Below are positions 7,879 to 16,247 of a stretch of DNA of 64,000 bases, one piece after another. Each line of letters starts with the position of its first letter. The stretch's first letter is position 1. The translations under genes and the position numbers were made by a program. The DNA comes from G963662265 sp963668545 (lineage in GTDB: Bacteria > Spirochaetota > Spirochaetia > CADAEX01): assembly GCA_963668545.1 (NCBI GenBank), contig OY764868.1, positions 3,596,001 through 3,660,000 on the forward strand. Reading direction: 5' to 3'. Under the pieces are notes generated by a model, which worked only from the letters and a program-made list of their open reading frames with translations, was not told the origin of the DNA and did no database searches.

Positions 7879-9183
7879 TTAAAATGTTTTCATAAGGAAT
7901 GTCTTCAGATCTTCTGTTGTGTTTTCTATGACTACAGATTCTTTTTCCAGTTTAAGTATCTTTTTGAGCTGCGGGGGAAGCTGAGGTCTTACACCTGTTG
8001 CTTCTTCGACAACTTCAAGGAATTTTCCAGGATGTGCTGTTGAAAGGTTAACTACAACAGTATTCCTGTCAGGATTCTTTTCCTTGTATCTTTTTGATGC
8101 TTCATATGCAACCGCAGTATGGGGGTCCAGAAATAAGTCTTTTTCATTGTAGTAATCCCTGATCACTTCAAGTGTTGTTTCATCATCGACCCAGTCTCCC
8201 TTTATCCTTTCACCCATCTTTTTATAATCGCTTTCAAATATGTCTTTCAGTCTTTCAAAATTGCTGGGGTTCCCGACATCCATGGCATTTGAATATGTCA
8301 GTTCAGAGGGTCTTGCATTATAGATTCCGGATTCAAGATATTCCGGTACAACCTTGTTAAGGTTTGTTGCCGCTATAAACTCTTTGACAGGAAGACCCCA
8401 CTGGTTTGCAAGAATCCCTGCTGTGAGGTTTCCGAAATTGCCGCTTGGTACGCAGAATACAATGTTTTCATAATCCTCTTTAAGCTTGTTAACTGCATCC
8501 ACATAGTAGAACGACTGGGGAAAAAGCCTTCCGAGGTTAATTGAGTTTGCAGAGGTAAGGGGAAGGTGTTTTAAATCCTCGCTCACAAACGCCTCTTTTA
8601 CCATTTTCTGGCAGTCGTCAAATGATCCCTTTACTTCAAGGGCTGTAACATTATGTCCCAGTGTTGTCAGCTGTTTTTCCTGAAGAGGGCTTACCCTTCC
8701 TGAAGGGTAGAGAATTACAACTTCAATATTATCTTTTTTATGAAATGCCTGTGCTACAGCGCTTCCTGTATCTCCTGATGTTGCTGTAAGAATAATCGCT
8801 TTCCTGTCTTCCCCCTTGAGGAATTCCTCCATTGATGTTGCAAGAAATGATGCCCCGAAATCCTTGAAAGCGCATGACGGGCCGTGATAGAGTTCCATTA
8901 TCTGAATATCATTGCCTGTGTCTGTAAGGACAGGTTTGAACGGAAATGCCCTTCTGCAGACATCATATACCCTCTCTTCGCTGAGGTCTTCTTTTAGTAT
9001 TTCCGCTGCAAGTTTTGATGATGCTTCAACAAAGGATGTGTTTTTATCCATACCTCTGAAAAGAAGAGAAAGATCCGGTTTTACAATTGGATTGTATAGG
9101 CCTCCTTCAGGGGAAAGTCCCTGAAATACTGCTTCCTTGAAGCTTACTATATGGTTTTTGTTTCTTGTACTTGAAAACTTCAT
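7879..9183 (-). CDS. thrC: Threonine synthase
   Basis: 434 residues. Pyridoxal-phosphate enzyme converting O-phosphohomoserine to threonine. GPSCAFKDFG carries the PLP lysine; TATSGDTGSAVAQAF and VPSGNFGNLTAG are the phosphate and cofactor loops; the N-terminal YxSTRN-like FSSTRNK and GLSPEGGLY match the family's N-terminal domain. Start supported by AGGGGG 7 nt before the ATG. lysC lies 28 nt upstream, so the pair supplies the threonine branch from aspartate; homoserine dehydrogenase and homoserine kinase are not in this window. Confidence 0.93.
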   Translation of the reverse strand: MKFSSTRNKNHIVSFKEAVFQGLSPEGGLYNPIVKPDLSLLFRGMDKNTSFVEASSKLAAEILKEDLSEERVYDVCRRAFPFKPVLTDTGNDIQIMELYHGPSCAFKDFGASFLATSMEEFLKGEDRKAIILTATSGDTGSAVAQAFHKKDNIEVVILYPSGRVSPLQEKQLTTLGHNVTALEVKGSFDDCQKMVKEAFVSEDLKHLPLTSANSINLGRLFPQSFYYVDAVNKLKEDYENIVFCVPSGNFGNLTAGILANQWGLPVKEFIAATNLNKVVPEYLESGIYNARPSELTYSNAMDVGNPSNFERLKDIFESDYKKMGERIKGDWVDDETTLEVIRDYYNEKDLFLDPHTAVAYEASKRYKEKNPDRNTVVVNLSTAHPGKFLEVVEEATGVRPQLPPQLKKILKLEKESVVIENTTEDLKTFLMKTF

Positions 9184-9211
9184 ATCATACCCCCTGGATT
9201 AAACTGATACC

Positions 9212-10594
9212 TTATTTTCCGAGAAATGATTTATGTATAACATTAAGAGCTTTTTCAGTCTCTTCTTTTTTTATTACAAAAGATACATTTCGTTCTGATG
9301 ATCCCTGTGCAATAGCAAGGATATTGATTTCATTATCTCCGAGTGTGCTGAAAAGTTTTCCTGCAATACCTGGTGTTCCTCTCATATTCTCCCCGATGAT
9401 AGCAATAATCTCGAGATTCTTAACAAGGTCAAAGTTCTGTATTTTTCTGGAAGTTATCTCATCCTCAAGCTCTCTTTTCATTGCATCAAGTGCTCTTATT
9501 GCATCATCTTCCCTGCAGACAATACAGATAGTATGCTCACTCGATGCCTGTGAAATCATTATTACATTGACTTCTGCTTTTGCAAGAACATCAAATACTC
9601 TGGATGCAAACCCGGGAATTCCCATCATTCCTCCACCTTCAATATTTATAAGAGAAACATTATTGATACTTGCAATTCCAGTAATCGGATTGTTGTGGGG
9701 TTTCGGGTTTTTAACAATATAAGTCCCGGGCGCCTGGATATTCAGTGTATTTTTTATGCATATCGGGATATTTTTTTCTACTGCAGGGATCATTGTATAG
9801 GGATGTATGACTTCTGCTCCGAAATATGAAAGTTCCATGGCCTCTTCTATGCTTATTTCCGGGACCACAAAGGCATTTTTTACTATTCTCGGATCTGCGC
9901 TTAATACACCGTCAACATCTGTCCATATTTCAATAAGTTTTGATCCTGTTCCTGCGGCAATTATTGATGCAGTAAAGTCTGACCCGTTTCTTCCAAGTGT
10001 TGTTGTTGCCCCGTCTTCTGAAGATGCAATAAATCCTGTTATGACTGCAATACCTTTTACTCCGGACAACCTCTTCTTTATATTTTTATAGGTAATATCA
10101 TATTTTACCTGGGCCCTTCCGTACTGACTGTTTGTTTTTATTATTTCTCTTGAATCTATATATTCAGCATTGATCCCTGTAGAATTAAGATATGATGTTA
10201 TAAGAAAATTATTCAGTCTTTCCCCGAAACTTACAACCAGGTCCTGACTTCTGGGAGAACACTCTTTTACAAGCTCTATTCCGTGAAGTATGTTTTTGAG
10301 CTCTGAAACCATCTCGTCTATCCGGGAGAGGGTTTTTTCCGCATCACTTCCGCTTATAAGCCCTTTTACGGCTTCAACCTGTCTTGAATAGAGCGTTTCA
10401 ATCAGTTCTTTATATTCCGTGCTTCCTTTTGAAGCGATATTTGATGATTCAATTAAAAGATTTGTAATTCCCTTCATGGCTGAGAATACAACCGCTGTTT
10501 TTCCTTTTCCGGCCTCTTCTGCTACTATTGAGCATGCATTTTTTATCCGTTCAGCATCCTGAACAGAGCTTCCGCCGAATTTCATCACTTTCAT
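9212..10594 (-). CDS. lysC: Aspartate kinase
   Basis: 460 residues. Catalyses ATP-dependent phosphorylation of aspartate, the committed step to lysine, threonine and methionine. The N-terminal MKVMKFGGSSVQDAERI holds the KFGGSS nucleotide motif; TTLGRNGSDFTA and IWTDVDGVLSADPRIV are substrate and ATP motifs. The last 170 residues hold two ACT domains (SLINIEGGGMMGIPG, IIAIIGENMRGTPGIAG), predicting end-product feedback. An open frame extends upstream to 10669, but the start at 10594 has GAGGA 8 nt before it and begins at the conserved N-terminus, so it was chosen. Monofunctional: no homoserine dehydrogenase domain is present. Confidence 0.93.
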   Translation of the reverse strand: MKVMKFGGSSVQDAERIKNACSIVAEEAGKGKTAVVFSAMKGITNLLIESSNIASKGSTEYKELIETLYSRQVEAVKGLISGSDAEKTLSRIDEMVSELKNILHGIELVKECSPRSQDLVVSFGERLNNFLITSYLNSTGINAEYIDSREIIKTNSQYGRAQVKYDITYKNIKKRLSGVKGIAVITGFIASSEDGATTTLGRNGSDFTASIIAAGTGSKLIEIWTDVDGVLSADPRIVKNAFVVPEISIEEAMELSYFGAEVIHPYTMIPAVEKNIPICIKNTLNIQAPGTYIVKNPKPHNNPITGIASINNVSLINIEGGGMMGIPGFASRVFDVLAKAEVNVIMISQASSEHTICIVCREDDAIRALDAMKRELEDEITSRKIQNFDLVKNLEIIAIIGENMRGTPGIAGKLFSTLGDNEINILAIAQGSSERNVSFVIKKEETEKALNVIHKSFLGK

Positions 10595-10795
10595 TTTTGT
10601 GTCCTCTGTGTATGATTTGTCAGTACTTTGTAGCATTTTATCCATTTTTTTTCTATGCTTTATTTTCATGGAGTTAATTTTGTATCCGGACAGATTCCTG
10701 CAAAAATGATTATTTTTTCCTGTTTAAATAATAAAAACACTTTAATTTTATTCTCAGGCAGGTAAAAAAGTTCTGGAAAAATCTTTTCAATACAG

Positions 10796-10801
10796 TATAA
10801 T
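10796..10801 (+). promoter_or_regulatory. -10 box TATAAT before the lipoprotein gene
   Basis: A perfect TATAAT ends 11 nt before a GTG at 10813. The -35 is weak (TTCTGG at 19 bp). There is no Shine-Dalgarno sequence before the GTG. Confidence 0.45.
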
Positions 10802-10812
10802 CCTCCTGTAGA

Positions 10813-12090
10813 GTGATATCCAGTAAAATGAAAGCTTCTGTATTTTATAATTTCAGGACAGAAAAATTGAATAAGGCATTTTCCTATATAAATATATCTG
10901 CTCTCCTGGCTTTTATGATAATTCTCGGATCATGCAGAACTGTCCAGCCAGTTCCACGGAATTCCGGTTTCCCTGAAAGTTCTGAAAATCAGGGAGTTTC
11001 TGAAGGAACAGTGTCTGAGCAAATTCCTGATGAAGTAAATACTGCTTCTGAAAATGAACCGCTTAAGTTTGAATTAACAGTTTTTCATGCAGAAAAACTT
11101 CTCAAATCCGGTATAATTTATAAAGATTCCCTGTTTTTCCCTGTTCACAGAAGAGGCCGTCTTAAATATATTGAGGCAGATCTTCATGATTCGGGAATAA
11201 ATGATTTTTTCATCCTCTATGCATTCGGAAATGATTCCTCTGTAACTGATCAGTCACAGCTGGAAGATCCCGGAAATGCGGCAGAAGATACTGTTTCCGA
11301 CAAATATCTTGCTGCTGTATATTCCCCTGTTTCCGGTAATCTCAAGCTCAAAAAAATTCTTCCTCTGAAACACCGCTCAATGCTTCAGAATTTTTCCGAA
11401 ACAGAGTTGTCTGAAGATTCTTCCCGAAAGGCTGTTATTCTTTCATTTTCCGGGGAAGATGGAATTTCTGATAATCTGATCACCGCTTCCGGTAAGAACA
11501 GTTTTTCTGTTTTCAGTATGAACAGCACATTGTCTGAATTCAGCAGAATTGAAGATATTAATAATGACGGTATTAAGGATATCCTTATCTATGAAAATAT
11601 TTTTGAAGAGGGACTGGGGTATGAAACTTTCATAACCCTCTATAGTCTGACAGACAGCGGATTCACATCAGACGGTTCACTGAGTGTGGTTCGAAACCTC
11701 AGAGTATTTCTTGAAAAGGCTGAAAAAACCCTTGAAGATAAAAATATTGATGCTTTTTTAAGATTTTCCCTTTCACCTCTCAAGTTTTCCGAGCTTAAAG
11801 GGCGTAATTTAAGCAGTAAAACAATAATCAGAAAAATATTCTATCCTGTGAAGAAAGAAAATGAACTTTTTCCCGATATAAACATGTTTCTGAAAAACGG
11901 AAACAGGATTGATTTTGTGTTTCCCGAGATAGTTGAGAACCCTTTCCGTTTTGACAGGAGAAATATTTATAATTTTACAACATATGTCAAAGTCAGCAGC
12001 GAAAGCAGGGAAGAAGCAATATATATTGTCAAAATTTACATGAATTCAAATCCGTTCAGGCAGCCTCTCTTTTCCTTTGATGTCAACTGA
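10813..12090 (+). CDS. Lipoprotein of unknown function
   Basis: 425 residues from a GTG start, or 420 from the ATG at 10828. The N-terminus has a hydrophobic segment with lipobox IILGSC, then a Ser/Glu/Pro-rich low-complexity linker (about residues 45-85), then a globular part. IEDINNDGIKDILIYENIF resembles a DxNxDGxxD calcium-binding or FG-GAP-like loop seen in proteins that report on stored values. No enzyme motif is recognised. It lies upstream of murA in the same direction but has its own -10 box, and murA has its own promoter, so the two need not be coupled. Function unknown. Confidence 0.65.
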   Translation: MISSKMKASVFYNFRTEKLNKAFSYINISALLAFMIILGSCRTVQPVPRNSGFPESSENQGVSEGTVSEQIPDEVNTASENEPLKFELTVFHAEKLLKSGIIYKDSLFFPVHRRGRLKYIEADLHDSGINDFFILYAFGNDSSVTDQSQLEDPGNAAEDTVSDKYLAAVYSPVSGNLKLKKILPLKHRSMLQNFSETELSEDSSRKAVILSFSGEDGISDNLITASGKNSFSVFSMNSTLSEFSRIEDINNDGIKDILIYENIFEEGLGYETFITLYSLTDSGFTSDGSLSVVRNLRVFLEKAEKTLEDKNIDAFLRFSLSPLKFSELKGRNLSSKTIIRKIFYPVKKENELFPDINMFLKNGNRIDFVFPEIVENPFRFDRRNIYNFTTYVKVSSESREEAIYIVKIYMNSNPFRQPLFSFDVN

Positions 12091-12121
12091 TCCGGCTTTC
12101 GAATCAATTACCAATCTGTCA

Positions 12122-12150
12122 TTGACAACTGCACCTGTACAATGTAGATT
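12122..12150 (+). promoter_or_regulatory. Promoter of murA, abutting the start codon
   Basis: TTGACA (12122-12127), a 17-bp spacer and TAGATT (12145-12150). Only 6 nt separate the -10 from the ATG at 12157, so the expected transcription start is at or within 1 nt of the A of the ATG. This is the clearest leaderless case in the window. Confidence 0.75.
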
Positions 12151-12156
12151 TCACCT

Positions 12157-13446
12157 ATGTGCAGATACATAATTGAGGGTTCTTTTCCGGTTAAGGGAAA
12201 AATAAAGGCAAGCGGCAATAAAAATGCAGCTCTTCCATGTATAGCGGCGACTCTGCTCACAGATGAAGCAGTTATACTCGAGAATGTTCCTGAAATTCAG
12301 GATGTTGCTGTAATGTTTGATATACTTGAAAAAATCGGTTCGTCCGTAAAAAAAATAAAAAACGGTGTTTATGAAGTTAAAACAGGGAATATCTCTTCTG
12401 AACTTCCTGTTGAAGAAGCGAAAGGGGTAAGAGCATCAATCCTTTTTGCAGGATCTGTTCTTGCAAGGACCGGGAAGGTTGTCTTTCCGCCTCCCGGAGG
12501 TGATGTAATAGGGAGGAGGAGACTGGACACCCATTTTCTCGCTTTTTCAGAGCTTGGAGCAAGGGTTGATATTGACGGGATTTTCAAGGTATCTGCTAAC
12601 AAGCTCGCAGGTGTCGATCTTTTTCTTGATGAGGCTTCTGTAACTGCTACGGAAAATGCTGTTATGGCGGCTGTGCTTGCAGAAGGGCATACAGTTATCC
12701 AGAATGCGGCATCAGAGCCCCATGTGCAGGATTTATGCAGGATGCTTAACAGCATGGGGGCGAAAATAACAGGTATAGGTTCCAATATTCTCAATATTCA
12801 GGGTGTAAGGAAATTGTCAGGTACGGAATTCAGGATCGGGTCTGATTTTATCGAGGTGGGCTCATATATCGGACTGGCTGCTGTTACCAGGGGGGAACTG
12901 GAAATCCAGAATGCAGATCCTTCCAATCTCAGAATGACAAGAAACGGCTTTAACAAGCTTGGTATTCACTGGGAAAGTGACGGGAAAAATATCAGGATCA
13001 ATCCGGGACAGCCTCTGAAAGTTGTACCAGACCTGGGGGGGCAGATTCCTACTATTGATGATGCTCCATGGCCGGGTTTTCCACCAGACCTCACAAGTAT
13101 AATGACTGTTGTTGCCACCCAGGTAGAGGGAACAGTCCTTATACATGAAAAGATGTTTGAATCAAGGATGTTTTTTGTTGACAAACTGATCGGAATGGGT
13201 GCAAAGATTGTTCTCTGCGATCCACACAGGGCTGTTGTTTCAGGTCCCTCAAGACTTAAAGGCTCTGAACTTGTTTCTCCCGATATCCGGGCAGGTATGG
13301 CAATGGTTATTGCAGCCCTGTGCGCTGAGGGTAAAAGTGAAATAAAGAATGTCTATCAGATAGAAAGGGGATATGAGGATCTTGTAGGCAGGCTTGTTTC
13401 TCTCGGGGCCAGAATAGAGCGGATCAATGCTCCTGATTGCCCGTGA
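12157..13446 (+). CDS. murA: UDP-N-acetylglucosamine 1-carboxyvinyltransferase with Asp in place of the catalytic Cys
   Basis: 429 residues, normal MurA length. First committed step of peptidoglycan synthesis: transfer of enolpyruvate from PEP to UDP-GlcNAc in the cytoplasm. MCRYIIEGSFPVKGKIKASG then NKNAALP (K22) fixes the N-terminus and hence the start at 12157. The mobile-loop motif is PPGGDVIGRRRLD: residue 116 is Asp where Escherichia coli has Cys115. The same change is known in Borrelia, Mycobacterium and Chlamydia MurA and makes the enzyme insensitive to fosfomycin, so intrinsic resistance is predicted. No ribosome binding site precedes the ATG. The promoter abuts it. It converges on the membrane-protein gene at 13449 with only 2 nt between stops. 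Confidence 0.93.
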   Translation: MCRYIIEGSFPVKGKIKASGNKNAALPCIAATLLTDEAVILENVPEIQDVAVMFDILEKIGSSVKKIKNGVYEVKTGNISSELPVEEAKGVRASILFAGSVLARTGKVVFPPPGGDVIGRRRLDTHFLAFSELGARVDIDGIFKVSANKLAGVDLFLDEASVTATENAVMAAVLAEGHTVIQNAASEPHVQDLCRMLNSMGAKITGIGSNILNIQGVRKLSGTEFRIGSDFIEVGSYIGLAAVTRGELEIQNADPSNLRMTRNGFNKLGIHWESDGKNIRINPGQPLKVVPDLGGQIPTIDDAPWPGFPPDLTSIMTVVATQVEGTVLIHEKMFESRMFFVDKLIGMGAKIVLCDPHRAVVSGPSRLKGSELVSPDIRAGMAMVIAALCAEGKSEIKNVYQIERGYEDLVGRLVSLGARIERINAPDCP

Positions 13447-13448
13447 TA

Positions 13449-15110
13449 TTATTCATGTTCAGCATTGCTTCTTTTTACTGTAAGAAAAATTGATGTTACA
13501 AATTCGAATATGATCAGAAGCGGGAATAATATAAAAGCATAAAGCCTCCCTTTATCCATGATCAGGTTTTCAAATACTGATACATTGATATTGAAAAGGA
13601 GGAAATCAGCGGCAGCTGCTGTAAAAAGGACAAGCGGAAAAAGAAGAAGAGAAAGATAGTTTTTCCCTTTTCCCCTTTTCATGAATGAAATCCCTGAATA
13701 TACGGAAATAAACAGAATCATTATGAAATTTATGCATTTGATGATTCTTTCAGATGCTTCCATAATAAGTGCATCAGCGCCGAATTTTCCGTTTATGAGT
13801 ATTTCTGTTTTTGTAACAAGGTCGTGAAGGGATATTTTTTCTATACTGTCCTGTCCTCCGGAGAAATTGATAAGATCTTCTCCTGAATAGCGGAGTGGGA
13901 TTGAAGTAAGCTTTTCCCTGCTTCCCTTTACTTCCGGCAGATAGAATTTTCTTTCCATCATCCCTATGCAGTTCATATTGAGATTTCCGTCAACCAGTTT
14001 ACCGAACGGGGCTTTCCATGATTTTCCGGTTTCCGGGCAGAAAGTATTTATATTGAATAAATAGACATCATTGTCTGCAAAGACAATTTTCCCGAAGTTG
14101 ATTATTAATGTCCCTTCATCATCTGTTGCCTTGAATATGATATTTTCCTTTCCCGGTATAAAGATAAAGCTTTCAATATCTTCATAAAAAAAGGAAATTT
14201 CATTTATTTTTTCCAGAACAGAATTCCTGTGTGTTTTAAGCTCGGAATCCTCCGGAAACATCCTGATAAGTTCAACAGTTCTGTAATAGGATTCAATATA
14301 GTTTTTACTGCTGTAAAGATCTTCTATCTCCAGTTTACCGTTGTAAAGAATTTTTTTATCGGGATCTGTTTCAACATACTGTTTCAGAACTGTTTCTGCC
14401 CTGTCTATAATTTTTTCTGAACTTTTTCTGTAACCACTGAATTTCCCCGCAAGTTCTGAATAGTAGATAGCTGAACTGTAATCATTTCTTTCAAGAAAAT
14501 CTCTTGAAATATCAATAAGTTTTTGTCCTGTAAGCAGCTGGGGAACAAATGTCTCTCTGTTTGTATCTGTTTCATGGATCTTTCCGTCTTTGTTCAACAG
14601 CCTGATATAGATATCATCATTAATTTTGTTTATTTCTTCGCTGTCAGGATCAATATAAAGATAAAGGCTTGTAAATATATATGCTTTTTCAATATCGTTT
14701 TCCTTGTTTCTGTTTATTTCAGATTTGTAGTATCCTGCCGTATCTGAAAGGTTTTCAAACCAGATTTTCTTTTCCATCAGCAGCGGATTCAGGTAAAGGA
14801 CAAGAAATGAATATACAGCAAAAAGCGGAATTATGATTATGTTGAGTGAAGAAACAAAGAAATTAACAGAACCTGGGGAAAAATCCTTCTTTTCGGTGAG
14901 TATAAATACAAAAAAAACAGATCCTGCAGAAACAGGGAGAAAAATTTCTGTATATATTATTAACATTTTTACTATACTGTAAGGCAGAACAAGGGATTCA
15001 ATTAGCTCTTTTTTACCGGGGAAAAGAAATACGCCGGCAGCTATAAGGCCCAGAATAATAATATTAGCCAGTAAAAGGTATTTTATTATCCGTTTATTGT
15101 TGTGTTTCAT
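13449..15110 (-). CDS. Membrane protein of unknown function, second of a pair
   Basis: 553 residues from the ATG at 15110, which overlaps the preceding stop as ATGA. Three N-terminal membrane segments (IIKYLLLANIIILGLIAAG, a second near residues 40-65, a third near 80-105 ending YLNPLLMEKK) are followed by about 330 soluble residues with alpha-helical, TPR-like stretches and a beta-rich portion. Three C-terminal membrane segments close the chain. This 3 + soluble + 3 layout recalls LptF/LptG lipopolysaccharide permeases, but I see no convincing sequence motif, so this is only a topological resemblance. It is coupled to the gene at 15107-16030. Function unknown. Confidence 0.65.
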   Translation of the reverse strand: MKHNNKRIIKYLLLANIIILGLIAAGVFLFPGKKELIESLVLPYSIVKMLIIYTEIFLPVSAGSVFFVFILTEKKDFSPGSVNFFVSSLNIIIIPLFAVYSFLVLYLNPLLMEKKIWFENLSDTAGYYKSEINRNKENDIEKAYIFTSLYLYIDPDSEEINKINDDIYIRLLNKDGKIHETDTNRETFVPQLLTGQKLIDISRDFLERNDYSSAIYYSELAGKFSGYRKSSEKIIDRAETVLKQYVETDPDKKILYNGKLEIEDLYSSKNYIESYYRTVELIRMFPEDSELKTHRNSVLEKINEISFFYEDIESFIFIPGKENIIFKATDDEGTLIINFGKIVFADNDVYLFNINTFCPETGKSWKAPFGKLVDGNLNMNCIGMMERKFYLPEVKGSREKLTSIPLRYSGEDLINFSGGQDSIEKISLHDLVTKTEILINGKFGADALIMEASERIIKCINFIMILFISVYSGISFMKRGKGKNYLSLLLFPLVLFTAAAADFLLFNINVSVFENLIMDKGRLYAFILFPLLIIFEFVTSIFLTVKRSNAEHE

Positions 15111-16030
15111 TTCTTTCTTATCCGGGTACTCAGTGATGAAAATAATCTGTTGCCTGCAAGCAGACATGACAGAATAAAAATAAGTATATAACCCCAGTTT
15201 TCATGAGCTGATTCAGGCAGTTTGCTCCTCAACAGATACGGAAGGACTGTTCTTTCTGATAATGTTATTACTGATATTGCAGCGGCTACAGAGGCTGAAT
15301 AAAAAGCAAAATTGATAATCGGGTAAGGGCTTATGCATACTGCTGTTGTCAGAGAAATGATAAACAGTATAAATATGCTGATTCTGAGCAGAAATAAAAT
15401 GCTGTTTTCCGATGCCTTCTGTTCCCATGTTTCTGAGAAGTTTGTAATAAATTCAAACAGGGATTTCATCAGGTCAGGCGGTTCCCCCTTACCGGAAAAG
15501 AGGACTTCGCTGTTATCCAGTTTAACATAGAAACTGTTTTTCCCTGCAATTCTGATTTCTGTATCTGTAATTTTCTGAAAAGGGTTTTCACTGCTTTTTT
15601 TTGAAAATAGAATTCCTTCCCTTAAAGTTTTATTACTGCTTTTTGATATGTATAAAGAATAATCACTGTTCTCATAAAAGCTTTTTTCATTTGCAAATGC
15701 TTTCCTGGTATCTGTTTCAGTTTTGATATAATAACTGCTTATCCTGTACTGATATGACAGAAATATAAGAGGGACAAAAACAATAAAAACAGTTACTGCT
15801 TTCAGGAAAATATTTTCTCTCTTTCTGCTGTAAATAAGAAGGATATAAAGGATTGATGCAAGAAGGATTATTTCCTGTATGCTGCCTTTAACAAAAGCTG
15901 CGGTGCTGCTTACCCCCGGGTAATATGAAAAAGCATAAAACGATAAAAATGAGATAAACACTATAACAATGACTATAAATATTTCTTTTACTGCTTTTAT
16001 AGCTTTCTCCGTTAAAGTTCTGCCTGTAAT
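15107..16030 (-). CDS. Membrane protein of unknown function, first of a pair; probable ATT start
   Basis: 307 residues if translation begins at the ATT at 16030. The frame is open back to a stop near 16050 and has no ATG, GTG or TTG before the GTG at 15961. Starting at that GTG would cut through the first membrane helix, and it has no ribosome binding site. From the ATT the chain reads as a positively charged amphipathic N-terminus (TGRTLTEKAIKAVKEIF) then a complete helix. A TTGCAT-17-TAGAAT promoter ends 10 nt before the ATT. About three N-terminal helices, a soluble extracytoplasmic part (about residues 100-215) and C-terminal helices follow. Translationally coupled to the next gene. Function unknown. 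Confidence 0.6.
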   Translation of the reverse strand: MTGRTLTEKAIKAVKEIFIVIVIVFISFLSFYAFSYYPGVSSTAAFVKGSIQEIILLASILYILLIYSRKRENIFLKAVTVFIVFVPLIFLSYQYRISSYYIKTETDTRKAFANEKSFYENSDYSLYISKSSNKTLREGILFSKKSSENPFQKITDTEIRIAGKNSFYVKLDNSEVLFSGKGEPPDLMKSLFEFITNFSETWEQKASENSILFLLRISIFILFIISLTTAVCISPYPIINFAFYSASVAAAISVITLSERTVLPYLLRSKLPESAHENWGYILIFILSCLLAGNRLFSSLSTRIRKK

Positions 16031-16040
16031 CTTTATAAAA

Positions 16041-16069
16041 ATTCTAGCACGTCATTTTGACAGATGCAA
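16041..16069 (-). promoter_or_regulatory. Promoter of the membrane-protein pair, next to an ATT codon
   Basis: On the minus strand TTGCAT (16069-16064), a 17-bp spacer and TAGAAT (16046-16041). The -10 ends 10 nt before an ATT that opens the coding frame, the same spacing as the two barrel genes. Confidence 0.6.
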
Positions 16070-16182
16070 TTAATATTTCCTGCTCTTTACTGTTGAATCA
16101 AAGCAGAAAAACATATCATTTATTATATATAAAATGCTTTTATTGATTAATCTTTTTTTTCTTATCGGAAAATTGGAACATA

Positions 16183-16191
16183 TGGTATACT
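16183..16191 (+). promoter_or_regulatory. Extended -10 promoter of the signalling operon
   Basis: TGG followed by TATACT forms an extended -10 element (16183-16191). No convincing -35 is seen. The expected leader is about 50 nt and includes AAGGAGAG before the first gene. Confidence 0.45.
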
Positions 16192-16247
16192 AATAAAATT
16201 CTAATATAGTTCTAACGGAAAATAAACGTTTAAGGAGAGTTTTGTTT

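Noticed and set aside
10595..10669. Upstream extension of lysC to 10669
   Set aside because: The ATG at 10594 has a good ribosome binding site and coincides with the conserved N-terminal KFGGSS region.
15959..15961. GTG as the start of the first membrane-pair protein
   Set aside because: No ribosome binding site; it would begin inside a hydrophobic helix, and the upstream in-frame codons encode a plausible N-terminus behind a well-formed promoter.
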